From Akkermansiaceae bacterium UBA2381 (GTDB lineage Bacteria > Verrucomicrobiota > Verrucomicrobiia > Verrucomicrobiales > DEV007), in the NCBI GenBank assembly GCA_002344215.1, contig DDSV01000049.1, forward strand, positions 184,519 to 248,518: a stretch of 64,000 nucleotides of DNA, given 5' to 3'. A program made the translations under genes and the position numbers. Shown one piece after another: positions 58,423 to 64,000 of this stretch. How positions within the stretch are numbered: position 1 is the first letter of the stretch; every line of letters starts with the position of its first letter. Under the pieces are notes generated by a model. That model worked only from the letters and a program-made list of their open reading frames with translations, made no database searches and had not been told where the DNA came from.

Positions 58423-59883
58423 TTAATGAAGACCGGCGGCGGCGCGGGCACTGCCAACCTGGCCCGGTTCAGCGTGAATCAAGGTGGGTCCCTCAGTCTT
58501 CCGTCCTTTGCCGATAAACATCAAGGCCAACTGGTAAAGAAAGGATAGGTTTGAAAAGGAAATCAGCGCCCACGCGATACAACGGCCCACCACATAAGCC
58601 GAAGAATTGACGAAGGAGGTGGAGAAAGACTGATCCCACTGCGCGAGGTTTCCGCCCTGAGCGATCCCCCCGACCAGCATCGTGACCACCATGGTGAGAA
58701 TGCCGTAGGTGCTGAACCAGAAATGAGTCCTGATCTTTTCTCCAGACGGCCACTCGGAACCGGTGATCCGCGGCACGATGAAGTAGAATGCCCCGAACAT
58801 GGTCATGGAGAAGAAACCGTAGAAAGCGAGCGTATCGAGCCCGACCAGGAAGTGGCTGAACTGGAGGTTACGGCCAAAGAGGAAGGTCGAACTCATTGCG
58901 GAAAGCACCGCATAGGTCGCCAGCATGAGCATCCCGAAAACGGTAAATCGAAGCGAGGGACTGAACTCCCAGAGCTTGGAACAACCCTTCAGCGTCATGA
59001 GCAGGTTCGCCACGGTTGCCACAATCGCGAGGAGGATAAAGATGGAGGCTGCTCCACTCACAGAGGGCATCCAGGCGGGAAACGGTCCACCCATGAAGCG
59101 GGAGAAGCCGGTCCATCCGGCAAGGATCGCGAGCAGCCAGAAACTCACCTGGGCGAGCGGGTAGCTGTAGATCGCCTTTCCGGCGATTTTCGGAATGATG
59201 TAGTAGGCAACCGCCAGGGCCACCGGGGCCATCCAGAAATAGATCAGATTCGAGATATACCAGACATTGGCCCCAGCTCCCATGACAGGAGCAGATCCCC
59301 GGTTGATGATGAGATTGGCCGTGATGAAGATCCACGGAAACCAGATGGCGGCGCCGATGAGATACATCTCGGAAACATAGAACAAGGCATTGCGCCGGGC
59401 GTGGAACATGGGAATCACCCAGACCACCATGAGCGCGTAGGACACGGCAAAAACCGGCCAGATCCAGGCAGGGAAATCGAGAAGCGGAATGGAGCGCCCC
59501 GCTCCGAACCAGATGCTGATCAGGGCGATCGATACGGCGGCGTTCCAGACGTGGCCAAGAACGATCAAAGCCGCAGGATGTTGAATCCGCGAGCGTGTCA
59601 GCCTGGCCATCAGCCAGAGCATCACACCGATTCCGGCCTGCATCGCCCAACCATAAACCAGAGCGTTGAAATGGACCGGAAAGAGCCGCCCATAGCCCAT
59701 GTAGGGACACTCATCCCACAGACCGGGAAGACGAAGTTTCAGTGAACTGACAAAACCCAGGACGGTCGCGAAGAACAGCCATGCCGCCGCACTGGTGAAG
59801 AAAAACATCACGGGATAGCGAGCCGAACGGTCAATCGCCGCCCGCTCATTCAATTCCTCCGGAGTCGGTTGTGGCACTGTCAT
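58423..59883 (-). CDS. ccoN: CcoN-like protein lacking the oxidase active-site ligands
   Basis: 486 residues, about twelve TMs. It matches the cbb3 subunit I fold closely ('SFLFGRNLQFSHFLVGLD' region, 'YYIIPKIAGKAIYSYPLAQV', 'FGAFYFIVPRITGSEW'). From memory of CcoN, the alignment around helices VI-X is gapless. The CuB ligand His (helix VI) is Ser211, the His-His pair is Ser261-Arg262, the cross-linked Tyr is Ala255, and the GHVH heme ligands are Gly348-Leu349-Asp350-Thr351. Only the low-spin heme His71 in 'FPVHFNALVYGW' remains. So it cannot reduce oxygen as CcoN does. Paired with CcoO 27 bp downstream. Confidence 0.9.
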   Translation of the reverse strand: MTVPQPTPEELNERAAIDRSARYPVMFFFTSAAAWLFFATVLGFVSSLKLRLPGLWDECPYMGYGRLFPVHFNALVYGWAMQAGIGVMLWLMARLTRSRIQHPAALIVLGHVWNAAVSIALISIWFGAGRSIPLLDFPAWIWPVFAVSYALMVVWVIPMFHARRNALFYVSEMYLIGAAIWFPWIFITANLIINRGSAPVMGAGANVWYISNLIYFWMAPVALAVAYYIIPKIAGKAIYSYPLAQVSFWLLAILAGWTGFSRFMGGPFPAWMPSVSGAASIFILLAIVATVANLLMTLKGCSKLWEFSPSLRFTVFGMLMLATYAVLSAMSSTFLFGRNLQFSHFLVGLDTLAFYGFFSMTMFGAFYFIVPRITGSEWPSGEKIRTHFWFSTYGILTMVVTMLVGGIAQGGNLAQWDQSFSTSFVNSSAYVVGRCIAWALISFSNLSFLYQLALMFIGKGRKTEGPTLIHAEPGQVGSARAAAGLH

Positions 59884-59917
59884 AAAATCTCAAAAATCAC
59901 TTCGCTGTCAGGAATCG

Positions 59918-60571
59918 TTATTGGGCGGGAGCCGGCGTTGCAGGAGCTGGTGCCGGCGTTGCAGGAGCTGGTGCCGGCGTTGCAGGAGCTGGTGCCGGCG
60001 TTGCAGGAGCTGGTGCCGGCGTTGCAGGAGCTGGTGCTGGCGTTGCAGGAGCTGGTGCTGGCGTTGTAGGAGCTGGCGTCGCCGGTGCCGGTGCCGGTGC
60101 CGGTGCCGGTGCCGGTGCGGAAGCCGCTGGTGCTGCCGGAGCTGGCGTGGCAGGAGCTGGCGTGGCAGGAGCTGGCGCGGCAGGAGCCGGTGCTGGTGCG
60201 GAAGCCGCCGGTGCTGCCGGAGCCACCGGAGCCGCTGCTTGCTCAGCCTGCTTCAGAAACGTAGGAGATCCCGGGACCACCACGGCAGTGGCTGCGGGTT
60301 TCACGGGAGCCTTAAGGAGAGACTTGAGTGCCTCATTAACCTTTGCCTCATCCAACGCAGCTGTCTGGGCTTCCTTGACTTCTTTCAGATTCGCCCAGCG
60401 CTGAGCCGTCTGCTCAGGGGTGAAATCCCCCATATAGGCGCGGTCTTCAGGGCTTTCGTTGCCAACGTACCCGGACAGGATCAAGGCGAGAAATCCGAAG
60501 AGGGCAAAGATACCCAGGGTCACAAGGACCAGCTTCGGGTTTGAACAGCACTGCTTGCCTGAATTGCTCAT
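59918..60571 (-). CDS. Membrane protein with long Pro/Ala heptad-repeat tail
   Basis: 217 residues from ATG 60571. One TM (~14-34), an ~80-residue conserved-looking region with 'RAYMGDFTPEQTAQRWANL' and coiled-coil-like helix, then ~105 residues of almost pure Pro/Ala/Thr repeats (TPAPAPA units). Located between actF and the CcoN-like gene, it is part of the operon. The rigid polyproline-like tail probably spans the periplasm and could tether ACIII to the oxidase. Inference only. Confidence 0.8.
   Translation of the reverse strand: MSNSGKQCCSNPKLVLVTLGIFALFGFLALILSGYVGNESPEDRAYMGDFTPEQTAQRWANLKEVKEAQTAALDEAKVNEALKSLLKAPVKPAATAVVVPGSPTFLKQAEQAAAPVAPAAPAASAPAPAPAAPAPATPAPATPAPAAPAASAPAPAPAPAPAPATPAPTTPAPAPATPAPAPATPAPAPATPAPAPATPAPAPATPAPAPATPAPAQ
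59931..60077. repeat. 21-bp tandem repeat (about 7 copies)
   Basis: Five perfect copies of GCCGGCGTTGCAGGAGCTGGT, then one with a single change and one diverged. Read on the minus strand each unit encodes the heptapeptide TPAPAPA. In-frame expansions or contractions would change the tail length of the operon's membrane protein. Confidence 0.95.
60081..60116. repeat. Hexanucleotide tandem repeat (6 copies of GCCGGT)
   Basis: Six perfect GCCGGT units next to the 21-bp array, encoding alternating Pro-Ala on the minus strand. Another 21-/18-bp-like degenerate stretch follows to about 60230. Confidence 0.9.
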
Positions 60572-60598
60572 GAAATACACAAATTTGCTTGGTTCTGG

Positions 60599-62113
60599 TC
60601 AGTTCACCACGTTGAGAGACTCGTCGAGGCGCGGATCGCGACAGGGGAACAAGCTTGCCGAAGCCAGTTGTTTAAGAAGGAAGAACCCGAAAATTCCCGC
60701 AACACTGACGAATGCAATAATGTCATAGACCCAGGCCCCGGGTATGGTCATGGCCATCTCCCCTGAAGCGGCAGTGAGCGAAGGCCCCCGCTCGGGAATG
60801 ATGATCCAGTAGAGATCGAGCGCATGCATCACGAGGTTCCACACTGCCACTCCGCAAATCACGAGAGGGATCTTTTTGACCTTCTGAATCAGGAGCACGG
60901 TGAACGGAACGAAGAAGTGACCCACGACAAGGAAAGCAATCGTGTAGGTATTCCAGAAGCCCGTGTTCCGGGTAAGGAAGAATTTCGTTTCCTCAGTGAT
61001 GTTCGCATACCAGATGAGGAAGAACTGGGAGAAGGCGATGTAGGCCCAGAAAATCACGAAGGCCAGCATGAGTTTGCCCATGAGGTGGTAGTGCTCCAGC
61101 GTCACAACCTTCTTCAAATATCCCGCTTTGCGGAGGCCGGTCACCAGAAGAATAAGGACCCCCATCGAATTGAGTGCACTTCCGGCAAACAGGTAGACGC
61201 CCCACATCGTTGAGAACCAGGTGTAGTCGAGCCCCATGAGCCAGTCGAAAACCAGGAATGTCCACGCGGTGGCGAAGAAGGGGAGAAATCCACAGCTCCA
61301 GCGGCGCATCCACCGGAACCACTTCGGGTCTCCGTCCTTATCGAGATTCAGCGACCAGCGACGCAGAATAAAAGCAATCGCAGTGAGGACAAGGAAGTAG
61401 AAGATCTGTCTGAACCACCAGAAGGTTTCGTTGAGATAACCCCGCTTGGTAAAAAGGAGCGCAGCCCCCTCCTTGAAGTATTTGTCGGTCAGGGTCTGAG
61501 TGACTCCCTCTTCAGTTAAATCCTCTTTGGAGATTAGGTCCGCCTTTTTCTCAAGCTCCTTGATGCTCCGCTCAAGATGGGCACGATGCCCGGGACTGGG
61601 AGAAGCAACGGCGGCAAGGTCTGCCTTCGCCTTTTCCACTGCCGCCTTGGCGGCTGCCACTTCTGCTGTCTTTTTGGCGAGATAGTCGGCCTTCGCGCCG
61701 TCCGCCTGTTCGGTGGCAACCTTCAGGGCCGCCTCACGCTTGGGGAACCACTCCCACAGGGCGTCACGGAATCCGAAACTCGAAATGAGAAGCGGCAGGG
61801 CAAGAATCAGGATAAAGGGGATAAGGCTGGCGAGATTCTCCATGAGGCGGCGAATCACCGTCCCCCAACCTGAGTTACTGGCGTGGTGCAACAGCGTCCA
61901 GAAAAGACCGCCGACCGCCAGCGAAAGAAAGAAGATCACCGCAAAGAGCCAGCTGTATCCCATCGCCGCCGACTTCTCAGGCATGGAAAAACGGATGGCA
62001 AAAAAGAGGACCATTCCTCCAATTCCCAAGCCCAAACACACGAGCTTCAAAAGGGCCGGAGCTTTGAAAAACTCCCCGTCCTTGTAGTCGTCGCCGTCTT
62101 TAAGTCCCGCCAT
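60599..62113 (-). CDS. actF: Alternative complex III membrane subunit ActF with inserted coiled coil
   Basis: 504 residues, ten TMs. Paralogous to the ActC/PsrC-type quinol-binding subunits. The C-terminal half holds 'WFSTMWGVYLFAGSALNSMG', 'YHLMGKLMLAFVIFWAYIAF', 'FLVVGHFFVPFTVLL' and 'PSLTAASGEMAMTIPGAW'-like loops typical of ActF. Residues ~128-214 are an Ala/Lys/Glu-rich insertion ('AKADYLAKKTAEVAAAKAAV', 'HRAHLERSIKELEKKADL') predicted as coiled coil, not part of the usual ActF. Between ActE (29 bp upstream) and the Pro/Ala protein. Confidence 0.93.
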   Translation of the reverse strand: MAGLKDGDDYKDGEFFKAPALLKLVCLGLGIGGMVLFFAIRFSMPEKSAAMGYSWLFAVIFFLSLAVGGLFWTLLHHASNSGWGTVIRRLMENLASLIPFILILALPLLISSFGFRDALWEWFPKREAALKVATEQADGAKADYLAKKTAEVAAAKAAVEKAKADLAAVASPSPGHRAHLERSIKELEKKADLISKEDLTEEGVTQTLTDKYFKEGAALLFTKRGYLNETFWWFRQIFYFLVLTAIAFILRRWSLNLDKDGDPKWFRWMRRWSCGFLPFFATAWTFLVFDWLMGLDYTWFSTMWGVYLFAGSALNSMGVLILLVTGLRKAGYLKKVVTLEHYHLMGKLMLAFVIFWAYIAFSQFFLIWYANITEETKFFLTRNTGFWNTYTIAFLVVGHFFVPFTVLLIQKVKKIPLVICGVAVWNLVMHALDLYWIIIPERGPSLTAASGEMAMTIPGAWVYDIIAFVSVAGIFGFFLLKQLASASLFPCRDPRLDESLNVVN

Positions 62114-62142
62114 AAGTCGTCCAGGTAAGATACAAATTCAGA

Positions 62143-62766
62143 TTATTTCCCCGCAGCCGCCTGAAGCGCCCGCAGATAGGCAGTGATTGCCCAGCGATCA
62201 TTGACCGAGGTCACCCCGTTGTAGGGCCCCATGAGTCCCTTGCCATGAGTGATCGTCCAGAAAATTTGACCCTCCGGCATTTCTTTGACCCGCGGATCGA
62301 TCAGGTTGGCGGTTGGAGGAATGGCCCAGTATTTTGACACGATACCCGCCCCGTTGCCGGCCTCGCCGTGGCAGGGAGTGCAGGTGATCTGGTAGCGTTG
62401 TTTGCCGCGCTCAAGAAAAGCCTCGTCCATTTTGATTTCCTCCGGAAATCCCTTCCCGTAAAAATCACCGAACAGGCCGGTATTGAGATAATCGCTACCG
62501 CGGCTGTAATCGCGGCTGGTGCGCGCAACAGAATCGGCAGACTCACCGGGATAGGTGTAGCCGAGAGGAACGGTTCCCTCCACGGGAGTCCTCGCTCCCT
62601 GACCATTCTCGAAGAAGGGACTCGGCTTCTGGGCCTTCACCTTATACTGATTGTCCATGTCGGGGAACAACATGAAGGGCGGAGAGGAGAACTTCTGACC
62701 ACGCGGCCCGAGGGCGCAGACCAAAGCTACTGTCGCGATTGCCAGGATTAGAAAAAACCAACGCAT
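62143..62766 (-). CDS. actE: Alternative complex III mono-heme cytochrome ActE
   Basis: The 207-residue product has an N-terminal signal/anchor (~3-19) and a cytochrome c domain with C129-TP-C132-H133 in 'YQITCTPCHGEAGNGAGIVS'. The axial Met is in 'LMGPYNGV'. 'PFMLFPDMDNQYKVKAQKPS' near the N-terminus is a hallmark of ActE. It passes electrons from ActA/ActB to the soluble or membrane cytochromes. Starts 13 bp after ActD. Confidence 0.94.
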   Translation of the reverse strand: MRWFFLILAIATVALVCALGPRGQKFSSPPFMLFPDMDNQYKVKAQKPSPFFENGQGARTPVEGTVPLGYTYPGESADSVARTSRDYSRGSDYLNTGLFGDFYGKGFPEEIKMDEAFLERGKQRYQITCTPCHGEAGNGAGIVSKYWAIPPTANLIDPRVKEMPEGQIFWTITHGKGLMGPYNGVTSVNDRWAITAYLRALQAAAGK

Positions 62767-62779
62767 TCCAATATTCGGT

Positions 62780-63337
62780 TCAGTAATTTACTTCTTCGAC
62801 CTTCCCGGCACCAATTTCCTGGAGCAGTTCCTTCGTTTTCTCCCGCTTGAACTTCGGGTCCCGTGCTTCGATCACCATGAGGAAGCCATCGTTTGAGAAC
62901 TTCGCAAAGAGGCTCGAGTTGAAGAGCGGGTGGTTCCACCGCGGAAGCATGATCAGAGTGAACAGACCGAGCACCGTTGCGAATGCGGAAAGCAGAATCG
63001 TCAGCTCGAAGGTGACGGGGAAAAACGCGGGAACCGTGAACAGATTGGTCGGTTTATCCTGCACCACCGTCGGATAGAGGGTCACCTGGGTAAAGAACTG
63101 CAGAACCAGCGCGGTGAACGATCCGGTGAGACCGCCGCAAAGGACGATCGCAGAGAGCCAACTTTTACCAAGCCCCATGGCGTGGTCCATCCCGTGGATG
63201 GGGAAAGGCGTATGCACATCCCATCGACGGAAGCCGGCGTCGCGGACCTTCTCCGCGGCATGATAGAGATCGGATGCGGACGAAAATTCCGCCACGTATC
63301 CGAAGATCTCACTTGAACTGGATGATGAATCACTCAC
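62780..63337 (-). CDS. actD: Alternative complex III membrane subunit ActD (DUF3341)
   Basis: 185 residues from GTG 63337. The cytoplasmic N-terminal part holds 'GYVAEFSSASDLYHAAEKVR' and 'GFRRWDVHTPFPIHGMDHAMG', diagnostic of DUF3341. Two TMs follow ('LSAIVLCGGLTGSFTALVLQ', 'PVTFELTILLSAFATVLGLF'). Non-redox structural subunit of ACIII. The Ser-rich start is odd but in frame with the family N-terminus. Confidence 0.95.
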   Translation of the reverse strand: MSDSSSSSSEIFGYVAEFSSASDLYHAAEKVRDAGFRRWDVHTPFPIHGMDHAMGLGKSWLSAIVLCGGLTGSFTALVLQFFTQVTLYPTVVQDKPTNLFTVPAFFPVTFELTILLSAFATVLGLFTLIMLPRWNHPLFNSSLFAKFSNDGFLMVIEARDPKFKREKTKELLQEIGAGKVEEVNY

Positions 63338-63364
63338 GGGTGCCGAGGTTGAAAATTGTCAGGA

Positions 63365-64000
63365 CTATTTGCCGGCGTTGCGGCGTTTTTCGCGAAGGTG
63401 TTTCCAATCGTGATAATGGGGGTCCGACTCCGGAAGGACACCCTTCACCTCGCTCGCCGCGATGACCGGGAGGAAGCGGATAAAGAGAAGGAAGAGCATC
63501 ATGAACATTCCGAAGCTGCCGCCGAAAAGAAGCTTCTCGACCCAGGAGGCGGAATAATACCCCCACTGACCGGGGAGGAAGTCACGGGCCAGCGAAGTCG
63601 GGATAATCACGAAGCGCTCGAACCACATGCCGAAGTTAACAAAGTTGACGATGATGAACACCATCCAGAGGTTGTGTCGCGACCACTTGAACCAGAAGAC
63701 CTGCGGGGCGATGACGTTGCAGAAGAACATGCAATAGTAAGCCCAGGTGTAGGGACCGGAGAGAATGCGCAAGTGGAAGGCATCCGTCTCAAAGGGGTTC
63801 GCACTGTAATAGCTGATGAACAGCTCCATGATGTAGGCGTATCCGACGATCGTTCCCGTGAGGAGAATGATCTTCGCCATGTTATCGATGTGTTTTGCGG
63901 TGATGAGGTCCTCAAGCCCGTAAAGCTTGCGCACCGGAAGCATGAGGGTCAACACCATCGCGAACCCGCCGAAGATTGCTCCTGCCACAAAGTAGGGGGG
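63365..64000 (-). CDS. actC: Alternative complex III subunit ActC (NrfD/PsrC type), partial
   Basis: Runs in from beyond the right edge. 211 codons plus a stop are visible. It begins in the middle of the protein at 'PPYFVAGAIFGGFAMVLTLM' and ends 'KRRNAGK'. The visible part contains the last five TMs of a PsrC/NrfD quinol-binding subunit with 'HNLWMVFIIVNFVNFGMWFER' and 'FIRFLPVIAASEVKGVLPE'. In ACIII it oxidises menaquinol with ActA/ActB. A GTG at 63988 is internal and is not the start. Confidence 0.94.
   Translation of the reverse strand, partial: PPYFVAGAIFGGFAMVLTLMLPVRKLYGLEDLITAKHIDNMAKIILLTGTIVGYAYIMELFISYYSANPFETDAFHLRILSGPYTWAYYCMFFCNVIAPQVFWFKWSRHNLWMVFIIVNFVNFGMWFERFVIIPTSLARDFLPGQWGYYSASWVEKLLFGGSFGMFMMLFLLFIRFLPVIAASEVKGVLPESDPHYHDWKHLREKRRNAGK

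Noticed and set aside
58723..59745. 340-codon plus-strand ORF
   Set aside because: Antisense to the CcoN-like gene; low-complexity Gly/Glu/Asp/His product without hydrophobic structure.
58423..59883. Idea that the CcoN-like gene is a variant nitric oxide reductase (eNOR/sNOR type)
   Set aside because: All such variants still need His ligands for the high-spin heme and the non-heme metal. Those positions are Ser, Ser, Arg and Leu here.
59931..60077. Possible CRISPR-like array
   Set aside because: Repeats are directly adjacent with no unique spacers, and they are coding.
59921..60544. 207-codon Cys/Arg/Ser-rich plus-strand ORF that looks like a striking repeat protein
   Set aside because: It is the antisense reading of the 21-bp and 6-bp repeats encoding the Pro/Ala tail. 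The minus-strand frame has a TM and fits the operon.
1..64000. rRNA, tRNA, insertion sequences, phage genes, CRISPR arrays
   Set aside because: None seen: no transposase or integrase motif in any frame examined, no rRNA-like sequence, and the gaps are too short or without cloverleaf structure.

Overview
The window is moderately GC-rich, densely coded bacterial DNA. It most likely comes from the Verrucomicrobiota (Verrucomicrobiae) or a close PVC relative. Reasons: a PVC-type dehydrogenase/HEAT/heme-c protein, planctomycete-type cytochrome domains, large FG-GAP/UnbV secreted proteins, an alternative complex III (ACIII) cluster, SHD1-like small domains, frequent GTG starts and weak Shine-Dalgarno sites. 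I see no rRNA, tRNA, CRISPR array, insertion sequence or phage gene. It reads as core chromosome. The phylum call is inference from gene content.

Layout. 1-12.1 kb: an AsmA-like membrane protein cut by the left edge, a secreted SMP-30/gluconolactonase-type protein, a small DUF2892 protein, the PVC heme-c protein, a secreted SHD1-like protein, then prfC-mtfA-SDR and a small cytochrome c. 12.2-19.2 kb: a GT4 glycosyltransferase, then a leftward SGNH hydrolase / ABC ATPase / 10-TM FtsX permease / secreted protein set that resembles the E. coli TesA-YbbA-YbbP arrangement. 19.2-26.8 kb: a ParD-like antitoxin/zeta-like kinase pair, KtrA-KtrB potassium uptake, a PaaK-like ligase with a DMT-like membrane protein and a YbgC-type thioesterase, then prfA and rpmE. 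27-38 kb: two translationally coupled SET-domain proteins, PBP4 (dacB), a Tat-exported protein, a PQQ-propeller protein, panC, nadB, two proteins of unknown function and a family-4-like uracil-DNA glycosylase that lacks two iron-sulfur cysteines. 38-47 kb: two divergent FG-GAP proteins, a PspA-like protein, a WYL regulator and small genes.

47.3-64 kb, all leftward, is a respiratory super-cluster. In transcription order it runs ActC (cut by the right edge), ActD, ActE, ActF, a Pro/Ala-repeat membrane protein, CcoN-like, CcoO-like, a mono-heme cytochrome c, CoxA, CoxC with a giant insertion, subunit IV, two tiny membrane proteins and CoxB. It is closed by a strong intrinsic terminator. The assembly genes follow: ctaA, ctaB, sco, a DUF420-DUF1573 fusion and an exported rhodanese. 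The likely electron path is quinol -> ACIII -> cytochromes c -> aa3 oxidase.

Most striking observation: the CcoN-like protein aligns without gaps to cbb3 subunit I around the active site, yet every CuB ligand, the cross-linked Tyr, the high-spin heme ligand and one low-spin heme ligand are replaced. CoxA in the same operon keeps all its ligands. The cluster therefore appears to carry a non-catalytic CcoN/CcoO module built into an ACIII-aa3 operon. Reference sequences were recalled from memory, so this needs an alignment to confirm.
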